Below, piece by piece: positions 1 to 11,853 of a stretch of DNA of 64,000 nucleotides; position 1 is the stretch's first letter; the number at the start of each line of letters is the position of its first letter. Both the position numbers and the translations under genes were made by a program. The notes beneath the pieces are model-generated. The model searched no databases. It worked only from the letters and a program-made list of their open reading frames with translations, and had not been told where the DNA came from. Origin of the DNA: Corallium rubrum (lineage: Eukaryota > Cnidaria > Anthozoa > Scleralcyonacea > Coralliidae); assembly GCA_964035015.1 (NCBI GenBank), contig OZ035997.1, positions 13,862,536 to 13,926,535 on the forward strand, in the 5' to 3' direction.

Positions 1-635
1 TGGGTTTTGAATTTTTTCCACGACTCGCCTGCTTCCGAGGTCATGGTACCGTGACTGCGAGATTAATATAATGCGTGTAGCCAGTTGTCCTCGGCTATGC
101 TAAGCGTGCAATGCATGATGGTAGTGGCAGCGCTAGTCCGATAAATTTTTAACGTTTACTTTTAGTTTGCATTTAGTTTTACATTTCATTTTAATTTTGG
201 TTTGCTTTTGCTTTTAATTTTTAATTGACATATCTTTTTATTCAGCAATTACATTTAGAAAGTGTTTCATTTCGTATTTGATATGCTTTTTGCTTTTACT
301 TTGGTTTTATTTCATTTTCTTTTATAAAAAAATATAGAAAAATATACTGGCAGTTCTCGGCCACCATAGAGCTGCAAGCGAGCCATAGTAAATCAGATAC
401 AGAATGAGATCGGCTGCGAATGCTTTATCGTACTTATCAAATGGACGCATCTAAATAGCCATGTTTTCAAACTATTTTTCAAGTTGGAGTGATTTTAGCT
501 AAGTAAATTGAGGAAAAAGTATGTATATCAGGACGAATCTGTATGCGATTTACAGATATTGATTAAATATTGAATTTTCTTCATGAATTTTTAATGAATT
601 TGATAAAGTATTTTACATGACTTGTGATTTTATAG
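1..635. other. Intronic sequence upstream of the first visible AIFM2-like exon
   Basis: No coding exon can be recognised here. The stretch is AT-rich with T-rich runs and ends in an acceptor (tttatag) that precedes an in-frame exon of the AIFM2-like gene. Earlier exons of that gene must lie to the left of the window. Confidence 0.6.
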
Positions 636-3600
636 TTTAAATCTGGAGTTGGTTGGTTATCTGGACCCGTAACGATAAGAACTAATAAAGATACAAGCAT
701 TGAGGCTGATGTGGTAATGAAATGCATTGGAAATAAGATCAACAGCGAAGCCTACCAATCAAGTTTGTCAGACAAAGTGGATGAGAAAAATCAACTAAAA
801 GTGAATGAATACTTTCAAGTTGAAGGACTTGATAATGTGTTTGCTGTTGGAGATTGTTGTAACAGTAAAGAGATAAAAGAGGCTTATGTTGCTCAAAGTC
901 ATGCAGGTAAACTAAATTAGTTGTGTCTTAGACTGAAGATTTTCTCAAGGAAGAACACTTACTCGTGTTTGATGTAATCAGGGGCGTCGGAAGCGGGGGG
1001 GGGGGGTCCTGGGCCCCCCACTTTTTTGGTGGTGGGGGAGGGGGGTAGAATATGTTTGCCTCCTCCCCCCACTTTTTAACAAGGTCAGTAATAAACAAGG
1101 CCAGTGATAAAGTTGCACGACTTTAAATAGATGTAATAAAGAAATTTGAATGCAGATATTCAATGTCTGGAAAAGTGTTGTCTTTGAGTATTTTATGACA
1201 TTTTTAGACCTTTAGAATTCTGTAAATCCTTGTCCCACAATGCAGGAAATGGCATTTCCGAGACTCTAGATTTCAAAATTTCCCAGGGGAGCATGCCCCC
1301 GGTCCCCCATAAAAATTTTGGGCCACCCATTTTTAGTGTCGCTCCGAAGCCCCGGGATGTAATAGATAAAACATGATCAGTCATCAGTCCGGTCTTTATC
1401 TGATATATTAATCAGTTGAAAAGTTTATTATGTAAATTAGGCCGATTATAGGAAAGTCCAACAAACGTCTGTTACGTTACACCAAGTACTATACACTACA
1501 TGTATACGTACCACTTATCATATCACTTTAACTGTATCTCATATGCAAACGCTACCACTTAGGAGTACCTATGATTATGTATTTGCAACCTTAGCTCTCC
1601 ATCTAAGCCTCAGTGGCTCAATGGTTAGCGTTGTATAGAGATCAGTGGTCTATGTGTTTGTCTGAATGTTATTTATTGCAATGCACTGGCTACTTTAATA
1701 TTTTGTTAGAAGATTTTAGAGTTATATTATTCAAACATCGTTATGTCGGAATTGTGTGACAAGCTAAGATCCAATTTGACTGGGAAGAAAAATGATAATT
1801 TAAAAAATAGGCCATGAAATTGATCTAATTTCTATTTATTGATACAAAAGTGGCAGAAACGCTCCGAAACCTTACCGTGTGCAAGTCTCTCCGCAAAGTC
1901 ACGTTAGCTCAGTCGATCTTTGCTGTAGTAAACTCATGAGCCCGCGATAATGGAGCGTACCGAAAAAAATTGTACATTTATTCAAGTGAGCTCTATAGAG
2001 CGTTTTCATCTTACGTCACGGCGGCCATATTGGTGTACCAAAACAATGAAATGGCGGCCATATTGGTGTACGGTATGGGAATTAGCTCTTTCTTATTCAA
2101 ATATTTCGTATTGTTTCACCACCCCAATGGGCCACCGATCACGTGAGTGAAAACGCTCTATGTAAAACTGGAGTGATATCTTTGTTGCGGACAATGTATG
2201 CGTGCGTGCAGGCCTGAAGTAAGTATAGTTCCAGTCTTCTACGCGGTCTGGTCAAGTCAGATCTGGTCAAAAGACCGCGTAGGAGACTGGAACTATTCGT
2301 ACTTCAGGCCTACATGTCCGTCATGTTTGGCTTCAATCTTTGCTCGGTCAATGACCAGCAGATATCACTCCAGTTTTATATAGAGCTACAGTTATATATA
2401 GAGAGCTGATTTATCCACAATCCTTTGCGCGTAGTGAATATTGTTTCTTTCAGAGTTATCGGAAAATTGAGTTTTAATATGATCAACTGTGGTAGAAATG
2501 AAGTTCATGGTTACTTAATTCACGCTAGCGTGATAAACAACGTTTGTTTGTTATTTGAGCCGATTTGAGCCGCCATCTTTTTCGGTACCATCAATTGGAG
2601 CGTAAAGGCGGTTTTCCACTAGGCGACATTTGTCGACTGACTCGACATTTTTCTTTTGTCTTGGCTAATTAGTTTGTCTCGAGATCTTGCGAGACAAAAG
2701 AAAATGTCGCTTCGCACGACATTTTTCGCCTAGTGGAAAACCGCCTAACTGTCATTGTATCCCCACCGCGAATAAGCGGCGCTAAATAAATTATAAATCA
2801 AACCTCCCTGAGGTGAAACGAAAAGTTTGGTGTTAGCTCGAATACGATATGAGCAAAGTTATGGACAACAAAGAGTTGATTATCTAGTTTGTGATATGGG
2901 AAGTTTGGCTAAATAATTTAATATATGGAGAATTTCAGTCCGAACTGAAACGATGAATGTAAATATGAAAACTCGCAGTACTTTACCAAGTACTCTTCTT
3001 TTTTTTATAACTGAAGTGTTCGCCAACTTTTTAAAGGCGCTATGTCACGCTGTGTTTAGCCTGACGTGCAAACTTTAAAATTGAAACCGTAATTCTGAGC
3101 TGCAAACTTTAAAATTAAAGCTGTAAATTAAACGAATTATAAAGATCAGAGCCCAGCTCAAAATTCTTAAATGCAAAGCAATAAATAACAAAGTCAAAAC
3201 ATTCTAAAATAAGTTTACTAAATACTAACGTTTCGTTGCTAATCTTGCGACATCTTCATTACTCTGAAGATGTTGCAAGATTAGCAACGAAACGTTAGTA
3301 TTTAATTTAGTAAACTTTTTTTTAAATGTTTTGACTTATGTTTGGATTGCAAATGTGACATCTTGATTTCTATTGGTCCGTCTAACAGTATATTTTTTTG
3401 TGTTTCTATATAATATAAAACCGTTACTGTGTGATCTTGTGCAATTTTAAGACAATTTTGTTTCTGTATAAGAATTGGTGACATATAGCCCTGAGTTTAT
3501 CACAACGGTGAGTTGTGTAATTGTTTTAGTATAAATTTACCAACAAAAGTTAAATAAACTCTCGATCATAAAGTATTCTTTGAAATTCGTTTAATACATT

Positions 3601-3957
3601 TTTAACTGCCAACAATAATAACTGCCAATAACTATTTCGTAGCCGTTTTTGTTTTCTGTAGGACTGAAAATGTCTTTGCTACTAGCTATCGGGCTTGGCA
3701 TATATGAAGAATTGAACTTTTCTTTTTCTTGTTTAGCCAATGTTTCTGAAAACATACGTCGTTTAATTGAAAGCAAGCCTTTGAAAATTTATAAAGCTGG
3801 ACAGTCAGCTATGGTCGTGCCAGTTGGGAAGGATGGAGGAGTTTCCGAGTTACCAAATGGCATGGTAATGGGAAATTTTTTCACCAAGAAAATCAAGTCC
3901 CAGGCTTTGTTTGTTCCCGATTACTGGAAAAATATGAAGCAACCTGTTCCAACATAA
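636..3957 (+). CDS. AIFM2: AIFM2/FSP1-like NAD(P)H:quinone oxidoreductase, 3' part (two exons)
   Basis: Exons lie at 636-906 and 3737-3957 and are joined in phase 1 (G|CC, giving Ala); the stop TAA is at 3955-3957. The first exon enters in frame from an acceptor at 634-635. Its product includes ALKVNEYFQVEGLDNVFAVG-like sequence (here QLKVNEYFQVEGLDNVFAVG) followed by DCC, the second FAD-binding motif of pyridine nucleotide-disulfide oxidoreductases (hydrophobic run ending in GD). The last exon ends in a WKNMKQPVP-type tail that resembles the C-terminus of vertebrate AIFM2. The family reduces ubiquinone/CoQ with NAD(P)H at membranes and suppresses ferroptosis in mammals; that role is family knowledge, not shown here. 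The N-terminal Rossmann half and any myristoylation signal are off the window. The 2.8 kb intron is filled with repeats. No clear AATAAA directly follows; one lies at 4295-4300. Confidence 0.93.
1452..1640 (-). repeat. tRNA-SINE-associated dispersed repeat, copy 1
   Basis: On the minus strand this matches the repeat at 15905-16205: both contain the strings cctaagtggtagc and gtttgcatatgaga and end in aacagacgttt. It lacks the 130 bp insertion found in that copy, so it serves as an empty site. The neighbouring text tggctcaatggttagcg (+ strand) looks like a tRNA A-box region. It lies in the AIFM2-like intron. Confidence 0.55.
1988..2386. mobile_element. TIR element with internal palindrome, copy 1 of 2
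   Basis: A sequence of about 400 bp opens with gagctctatagagcgttttc and closes with its inverted counterpart (tatagagct). It contains a direct repeat, ggcggccatattggtgtac, twice, and an inner inverted repeat (tagttccagtcttctacgcg and its complement). A second copy lies at 51410-51800. It has no ORF of its own and is a non-autonomous MITE-like element. Confidence 0.7.
2606..2746. mobile_element. Foldback MITE with arms beginning AGGCGGTTTTCCACTAGGCG
   Basis: The first 30 or so bases are the reverse complement of the last 30 (ending cgcctagtggaaaaccgcct). The interior is also largely self-complementary (tgtcgagac / gtctcgaga). At 141 bp with no coding capacity it is a typical MITE. It abuts another repeat (2385-2605) that ends in gccgccatctttttcggt. 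Confidence 0.75.
3212..3320. repeat. Near-perfect hairpin (foldback) repeat
   Basis: The strings actaacgtttcgttgctaat and its reverse complement are separated by a short loop around tcattactctga. Together with flanking aagtttactaaa / tttagtaaactt they make a stem of about 45 bp. No ORF is present. It lies in the last AIFM2-like intron. Confidence 0.7.
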
Positions 3958-3973
3958 GAATGGAACAATTAAC

Positions 3974-4105
3974 ACTTATTTGCTGGCGCCGAGGGAAACA
4001 GGGTGATTTGTGGCCCCGAGACTGCCGTTGTTTCCCGAGGCGAAGCCAAGGGCAACAACGAGCAGTCGAGGGGCCACAAAAGAAGTGTTTTGTAAATAAG
4101 TGTTT
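3974..4105. repeat. Foldback repeat just downstream of the AIFM2-like stop codon
   Basis: The arms cttatttgctggcgcc... and ...aagtgttttgtaaataag are imperfect inverted copies. The centre has gtggccccgagactgc paired with gcagtcgaggggccac. It may contribute to the 3'UTR of the AIFM2-like gene because it begins within 20 bases of the stop. Confidence 0.5.
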
Positions 4106-4299
4106 TGTTATATATAAGTAAATAAGTAAATAAGTGAATAAGTGTTTTGTTATATATCAAGTGTTACATGACAACAAAAATGTTGAGCAAAACCTTCAGA
4201 CATTGTTTTAAATGAAGGAAAACTTGAAGAAAAAAAACAAGACAAACTGAACCTGACCATCTACTTCCGGTTTTGATATTTTTCCCTAGGGAAAAATAA

Positions 4300-5273
4300 A
4301 TATAATGTTGCCCGCTGCCATGGGTTACGCGGGAAACATTACGATTTTCGGACCGCCAGGCGAGGACCGCTCGCCCCATCAGAGAGTTAGAAAAACGGAC
4401 TTTGACACTTGATATATAACCGCAATGCTGGATGATTCTGAACTCAAATATAGGTTCAAGTATTTACGCTGCATCATGGTTAAGATGATGGATTTTTGTC
4501 TGTTGATTTTTAAAGTATTTGTAGAATTAGAATTGGTATATATAGTCAGTTAAAACTCAATAGTTCGATCATAATGGAAAAACAAAAGAAATCGATGAGG
4601 GTCTTTGTATGTGTTAGAGACGCGCTTGCCGTTTTGAATAAATTTCTTGCTGGATTTTACGGTTTGTAGAAGGTCAATCTTCAACATTTTATGTCAATGA
4701 ATGAGTTCACAGTGAGGTTCACAGACATTAAGCACAAATTACTCCTTTCTGATCTATTAACAATGCGTGATATGGCATATGCCTAATAAAATTTTGAGAG
4801 TCTTTTTCAAAGCGTTTAGAGTACGAAGAATGTAATCACGGTATAGGTTGCGTATTTGTATCCGCTTCACTGCAGCTGTGTCTTGTGCATTCATGGGTGT
4901 AGCAGCCCAATTTTTTCTGTTTAGGGGGGGGGGGGGGGGGGGATGGGGATCAGAGATTTTTGCCCGGAAAATATAGGGTTAAATATTGATTTTTATGTAT
5001 GAATCTTTCTTGAACATTTCACAGCAATACTTATCAAAAGTTGCCCGAAATTTCTAGCAGAAAGTGGCAGAATTGACCTTTTGCAAATATTTTGGGAGGG
5101 AAACTGCCCCCCCCCCCTCCCCGCCTGCTACGCTTATGTATATGAGCCTATAGGTTCCTAATTTGTCACCCGAGATTCGTGAAGAGTTTATGAAGTTCGT
5201 ACGAATATGCGATAAAGAAAATACTTTGGGATATAACATATAAGTAAACTGCTATCGAGATTGTGCCATAATA
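4300..5273. other. Intergenic sequence without recognisable gene
   Basis: There is no ORF with family similarity. It contains a run of about 19 G at 4924-4942 and a C tract at 5108-5117, both inside otherwise AT-rich DNA. Several such G/C tracts recur in the window and sit inside dispersed repeats. Confidence 0.4.
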
Positions 5274-5275
5274 TA

Positions 5276-6602
5276 CAGGGTGTCCCCAAAAAAATGCCCC
5301 CCCCCCCCAATCCGTTTTTGTACTGCATCTCCTTTAATTTGGGTACAAGAAGTAATTTTTTATATCACGCCGAAAGCCCATCACTCCTTCTTTGTTGTCT
5401 GAAATTTTCAGAGCTAAATAGTTATCTACTCGCTTCCTGGAGTCCATTAAAGAGGCAACATCAAAATTTGAACTTGTCCAAATTATGCAAATTATCTATG
5501 CTACCTACAGATTTGGAAAAATACAGGGTGTCCCAAACGAATGTCGCCCATCCGTTTTTGACCAAAGCTTTGTTTGAGTGCGGAATACAAGTTTGAATAC
5601 ATATGCATGTGAAAACTGACCACAGGGGAATAAAGTTTGATTCCAAATGAAGCAATGCGGCAGCAAATCATCTGGGGTTCCTTAGGGTAATAACAATGCT
5701 CGTGAGAGTTCCATACACATGTTTGCCATGTAGGCAGAAGCGCACTTTCATCCGTCTTAAGATGGTTGGACAACAATTCACTCCCGAGGAAAGAGCATTC
5801 ATTGTACTTTCCTATCATGAAACAAGAAGCCCAACAAGGATAAGGGAAGCCCTTAGGAGAAGATTTCCAAATCTTGACGTAGCATGCATACATAATTTGG
5901 ACAAGTTCAAATTTTGATGTTACCTCTTTAAAGCCTGGTTTTCATGTATCGTAATTCATCGCCGATCATCGGCGATAGAGCTTTGCGATGAATTGCGATG
6001 AAATAGGATTATGAAAACCGACAATCCGGGACAATCCCCGATTATCGGCGATCATCGCAAGAACCAAAAAATTTTGTTTCCCCCGATGATCGCCGACTGT
6101 CGCCGATGAATTAAGACAAGCAAAACAAATGAAAACCGAAATCCAATGAAATAAGACAAATTAGGACCCAGTCTCTTGGAAAACCAAGCACTTCAAGTGT
6201 CTCAAATATTTTTCGCACCCACAAACTCTTCTTTCTATATTTCTTACACAGTACCAGCGCTATGACGAGTGAAAGCTTCGTATAGAGTAATAATCTGTTG
6301 TTTAGGGGGCGCCCATTTTGACAAAAAAATATTATTTTCCCGCATTGATCGGTTATCGACGGCGACTGTCTAGACAATCCCCGATCGTCGCAAACATGAG
6401 CATCGGCGATGAAATGCGACAAATGAAAACCAGGCTTTAATGACTACAGGAAGCGAGTAGATAACTACTTAGCTCTGAAAATTTCAGACGACAAAGAAGG
6501 AGTGATGGGCTTTCGGCGTGATATAAAAATTTACTTCTTGTACCATAATTAAAGGAGGTGCACCTCATAAATGGATGGGGGCATTTTTTTTGGGACACCC
6601 TG
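5276..6602 (+). mobile_element. Tc1/mariner-type element remnant with CAGGGTGTCC termini and TA target site
   Basis: The termini are TA-CAGGGTGTCCC... and ...GGGACACCCTG-TA. The arms are long: about 220 bp on the left (5276-5492) is complementary to 5893-5931 plus 6437-6602 once the nested element at 5932-6436 is removed. The loop holds a remnant ORF (5762-5888) whose product MVGQQFTPEERAFIVLSYHE and following residues resemble the N-terminal helix-turn-helix region of mariner/IS630-like transposases (DUF4817 type). A second CAGGGTGTCCC start at 5524 suggests one mariner-like copy inserted in or recombined with another. It is clearly non-functional. Confidence 0.75.
5932..6436. mobile_element. 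TTAA-flanked MITE (piggyBac-type target) nested in the TA element
   Basis: The element reads AGCCTGGTTTTCAT... to ...ATGAAAACCAGGCT and is flanked on both sides by TTAA (5928-5931 and 6437-6440). The interior is rich in cgatcatcggcgat palindromes. Removing it together with one TTAA restores the right arm of the host element (gatgttacctctttaatg), which matches the left arm read in reverse. That is a clean demonstration of insertion. No transposase ORF is present. Confidence 0.85.
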
Positions 6603-6627
6603 TATGCTTCGAGTGATTGCACTTACC

Positions 6628-6962
6628 GCGAACACAGAATAGTAAGACAACCAGAAGTCCGACTCGAGTGAAAACTTGTCCGCATTTCTTCAATGCGCAT
6701 GCGCGATATTTTACGCCATCCTACGCCATCCTACGCCATCCTACGCCATCCTACGCAATGTCCCACGCCATCCTACGCCATCCTGGCAAGTTCCCCCGGC
6801 AGTTTTAACCTTCTTTTGAAGGTTCAAACTGCCGGGGGAACTTGCCAGGATGGCGTAGGATGGCGAGGAATCAAGATGCGCGAGGCGACATGCGCGAGGA
6901 CATAAACTTCAAAGGTTCCGACGCGAGTCGGACTTCTGGTTGTCTTACTATTCTGTGCCGCG
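6628..6962. mobile_element. MITE with 40-bp TIRs and a 10-bp tandem array
   Basis: The left end (cacagaatagtaagacaacc, agaagtccgactcg) is the complement of the right end (cgagtcggacttct, ggttgtcttactattctgtg). Inside, the 10-bp unit ccatcctacg is repeated about six times at 6717-6785. A palindrome, ggcaagttcccccggcagtt and its complement, spans 6783-6850. It is non-coding. Confidence 0.75.
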
Positions 6963-6999
6963 AAGAGACAGCTCTGCTATTTGTTATGATGTCGATTTG

Positions 7000-7345
7000 G
7001 GTTATAGGAAGGCTCTGGGATAATCCATCAACGGGAAGTATTTTGATTGGCTAGCTAAAGGCGGCTTCTTTTTAAGCGGCAACAGGTTTTTCTGTTTCCG
7101 GTGATGGATTATCCCGTAGCTTCGTTTTCGTGTACGCGAAGGCTCTGGGTACGAGGTTGGGTTATAGGCTACATTCCATTACCAGTAAGCTGGAATGAGT
7201 TTTCCGTTGCGATTACATGGAGCAAGCTAGCCCGGTAGGCGGTAATTAGCCGGGTAGGCGGTAATTAGCCGGGTAATTAGTAGGCGGTAATTAGCCGGGT
7301 AATTAGTAGGCGGTAATTAGCCGGGTTGAGTTTCGAGTTGACGTG
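7000..7345. repeat. Dispersed repeat plus ggcggtaattagccgggta tandem array
   Basis: 7010-7110 (ctctgggataatcc ... ggtgatggattatccc) is a foldback-type sequence with a second copy near 25448-25555. At 7225-7326 the unit ggcggtaattagccgggta, with or without attagta, is repeated four to five times. No gene is seen. Confidence 0.6.
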
Positions 7346-7808
7346 GATGATTTCAGCCCGAAATTCGCTATTGTCAAGTAAATGTTGCTCCATTTGAGCA
7401 AAGTTACATTAGTTTTTATATGCTGTAGTTTTACGCTATTATTTATGTCGATGCAATTTTTTGTATAAAAAGTAAAGCGTCTTCACAAAGACTAATTAAT
7501 TTATTAAGTCTTCACTACGATCACGAAACACAACAAACGACGTATTGATGCTCTATTTCAGTTCTTTTCAGCCTCATTTATTCACATAGTCATTCAAGTA
7601 TACAAACGCTCATCGGAACGAGGTATACAGGACAGGTTTTCGGCCCGCTTTGCCAGGACGAAACGATTACATTAAAGCTTGTTGGGAACAACTGATATAC
7701 AAACAGACAAATCTTCAGTTGAACTAATTTACTTCATTACGTACAACACAAATTGATTACATTTGTAATATAATGACTGAAAGAACAGTTGAACATAGTT
7801 CATTGGTG

Positions 7809-10800
7809 TTACTTGATCCTGCAGCACAATGCGATTGTAAATCCACGTTTAGTACATTTACTTTTGCAGATTTTGAGGTTGAAAAGACGTGCCCCATTGC
7901 AACCTTGAATAGCATAGCAACTTATAGCTTGCGTGTTCTCTGGACACACTGCATTGGATCCACTTTTTTTCACATTTGCGCAAAGTCCAAGCGGCCCTGA
8001 AATTTAAATTTAAAAACCTGAATTTGAAAAACTGAATTTAATACATGTATCATACTGGTTTCGAATCAAAACAATTTTTCTTCATGAAAGTTTGGAATAT
8101 TTGGGCTAACACCTAAATAACATATAGTTTTTCCATATTCCACTCCGTTTTCAGTTGAGAAAATATGATTTGTTTGATATGCAAATATAACCCACTGCAT
8201 ATATCATACTGCGTGGTAATTTTACATTAAATTTCGTGCAGTGTGCATGATTGGTTTATATGTATTAAACAGGACATCGACCATCTCATCCATCGTTTAA
8301 CCCGTTGCAGTTGAATTTTATTTTTTATGGAATAGCCTGTCTTCTGAGATTAAATCATCATCCTCAATGGCGGAACCAGGATTTTTGAAAGAGGGGTCGT
8401 TTTTACTACAGCGCAGGGGCGGCGGAAGCGTGGGGGCAGTGGGGGCGACCGCCCCCACAAATTTTTACCCGTGGGGGCGAGATGCAGTTTTCGCCCCCAC
8501 AAGATTTTGAAGTTTGGTTATCATCAGAGTTCTTAGCTAGGACGTATTAGTTTGACACGCCTATCATATATATTGAAAAATATGGAAAAATAGAACATTT
8601 TTCAAAATTGAGTTCTGTGGTCAAAATTTGAAGCTAGGTTATTGCGGAAACTTTCGGGAAAAAGGCCCAGCGATGGATATTCACGTAATAATTTAACTGA
8701 CCAACAAAAAGGTGATCGCGTTAACATAACGTTACTGTACAGTAGTGTAACTTTTAGTTTTACTTATATAGTTATGTATAGTTCATTTAATTTACAGTTT
8801 CAACGTTTTAAAAAAGTTTTATGGTTCTATATTGGTTTTTCGTAAAGTGACTGAACACTGGAGACGCGCGAAGGCAATTATAAACAATTATTGGATGAGG
8901 TTTTTGTGATATCTGGAATAATCAAGGTCGAGGTAAGTGTTATCAGCCAAAGCCGAAGGCTGAGGCTGATAACACTTACCGAGACCTTGATTATCCAGAT
9001 ATCACAAAAACCGAATCCAATAATTGTTTTATTATATATTGTATTCAATCTCGATGTTTTTTGGCTTCCCATGGAGTAAGAAGAGCCACCATTTTTTCGT
9101 GCTTCCACATAAAAAGACTTCAAAACTTTTGCAAGTTGTTCTTTTTCGTTCGGTTCCTGGATTTCTTTTTCTCTAAGATTACTCATAGAAGAGTTCTTTT
9201 GCAACTTTGGTCGATCTTTTTGTGTTTTCAGAGTCTTTGTCTTCAAGTAATTTTTCGATTTCTTCTACAGTCCAAGACGAAAATCGAGCAGTCATGTTGT
9301 TTTTGCTTGTGTGGAAAGCTACCGCTCGTTAGGAAATCTCGCATTGCGGGCGCAACCTACAGATTAGTGAATAATCTGCCAGCAGATCATTCACTAATCT
9401 GTAGGTTGCGCTGATTCCCATAATTAACTGTATGCGCTTAGCCAATGAGAAGACAGGAAGTTACTACAGTGTATAATAATTACGATTATTGACAGTTTTA
9501 TCAAATTAAAGTTACTTAGATAATTGGAGCCTTTTTTCTGATTATTGAGTGGAAATTGGGTGAAAATGGGCTTTCTGGGGGGGTCACAAATCAAAAAATT
9601 TTCCGAGAGGGAAATACCCCCCGAACTCTTAAACCTACTTCCTGCCCCCACACTCAAAAACATCTTCCGCCGCCCCTGCTACAGCGTTATATACAACACA
9701 AATATACGGGGATCCGGGGCATGCTCCCAGGAAAAGTTTTGAACTTTGGATCTCTAAAATGGCATTTCCTGCATTTTGAGGACACTTTTAAGCAAAATAT
9801 AAAGGTGTCATTTAACGGTGCATCCCGCTAGAAATATCTCCGTGATTTTGGTCTAAATGAGATTAGACTTTCATTTTGCATTCATTTTAATATGGTTTGA
9901 GAAAACTTTTGATAATTTAAGTGTGAATTAGCCAAAATAACGTATATTGATCATGAGCACACTTCCTCGTACACGCCTGCAGATCGTCCTTACTTTCAAA
10001 ACTTGAAAATGGTTGCTTTTATTTGGTATGTGTTATTCTAAATGTCTTGGAAAGAGTCTTCTCGGTTTACTTTTTCCATCGAAATCTATATCCTGTAATT
10101 CACTGTATATATTGGGATTTGTCAGATTCCTGAATAAACCTATACACATGTATTATTAGTTTTCATTTAACAAATAAAACATAAAGCTCCGTGCACATGT
10201 ACTCTTATAAAGGCACGTTTGACGTCATTTGAACACGAAAGAAGTTGAGTAGAGTTTACACTTCTTTCGTGTTCAAATCACGTCAAACGAACCTTTATAA
10301 GAGTACATAGGCGCAGGAGCGATATGTTTTATTTGTTTTATAAAATAAGGAGAGGAAAAATCAAACTAAAAGTAAGGTAGTTTAGGAATTTGGCGGGCTT
10401 TTCCAACCAGCTGACGCCATTTTACGCCATTCATGATCTCTGTTCTCTTATAAATGCACGGAGCCCAGCCAATCAGAGCGTGCGTAGAGGACACCTTATT
10501 TTATAAAAGATTATATCAAAGCAATGAACAGGTTTCATTATTTCACGAGGCAAACTATTTCATAGTTAAATTACTTGTGTACTGAATTGTGTTTCATTTA
10601 TTTTATTATATTTATGCCGGGTGTTTACATCGTCAACACTAAGGTGTTTTAGAGACCTTGATGTAATGTAAATTTCTTAGGATCTCAGCTTACCAGACTT
10701 CCCAGGTGCTCCACGATCCCCCTTGTCTCCTTTTGGTCCTCGAGGTCCTTGTGGTCCTGGAGCTCCCCTCTTTCCAGGAGCTCCTGGCTTTCCATCGTTT

Positions 10801-11814
10801 CCTGGATCTCCAGTTGGTCCTTCTATTCCTTGTTTCCCCAGGTTTTCCTTGGTCCCCCTTCACTCCTGGTGCTCCTGGCCCTCCGTTGTTACCTTTTAGT
10901 TGAGGGAACGTGAATTAAGACATGCGATTGGTTGAGGAGGCACTGCCATGCAGTTAAGATATATATTAAATGGGCCATGTAACGTTATTTTTACCAGTTC
11001 TTACAGAAACAATGCTGTCCTAAAATTGGACAAAATCCCATTAAAACGGTTAGATTTTCAAGTGAATATATTTGACAGTAGTAAAGATATATAACGTTTC
11101 TCGATAACTCATTATGCACGTGTGACGTCAAAATGTTTAATTTGCATGTCAAACAAACTGAAATATGGTTAGTTTCAGAAATTGCAGCTTGATGTTAGTA
11201 ATAAGTGTCAGTTGTTTGCTGTACAAGCTGAGCTTGGAGTTTTTCTGAGTATTACTAACTAACACAGCTTGTACAGCAAACAACTGACAATTATTAAACT
11301 GAAATATCTCAAGAACGAAGCAAGGAAACGAAAAACTTCAAAGGATGTTACTCTATCATTTTAAGTGTTCTTGCAAATAAGACAAACTTAATTTTTGTTT
11401 CGTAGGCACTTTAAGGGTTGAGAAATTCTCCATAGTTGTTAGGTGACACGGATTTCATAAGCGCGAACTAATGTACAACTTTAATTTTAAAGATAGTTTG
11501 TAGCTCTGAATTTCAACATAAGCAATCGATGCTAAAAATAGCGTGATATAAAATAGTACAGCACGCTAAAAATTCTCTGAAAACAAGCAAAACACTTTGA
11601 AAATACCTGAAACCCTTTAAAATCTATAAAAACTTCTAAAAATATTGGGAGTTTTTGGAAATTCCTGAAAAAAATATCCTCTATATGAATTTTAACCAGC
11701 ACCCCCCCCTTCCCCCCCCCCCCCCCCCAAAAAAAAAAAAGAAAAAACAGAAACCTGTGAATTAACTAATTGTTTAAATAATTAAATAAATAATTAATTA
11801 ATTAATTAAATGAA

Positions 11815-11853
<39 letters not shown>

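Noticed and set aside
7773-8000. Plus-strand protein frame starting MTERTVEHSS
   Set aside because: It is the shadow of the minus-strand Cys-rich last exon of collagen A, which explains the sequence and its counterpart near 25012-25260.
10706-10903. Plus-strand Leu/Pro-rich frame
   Set aside because: It is the reverse reading of the Gly-X-Y exon of collagen A.
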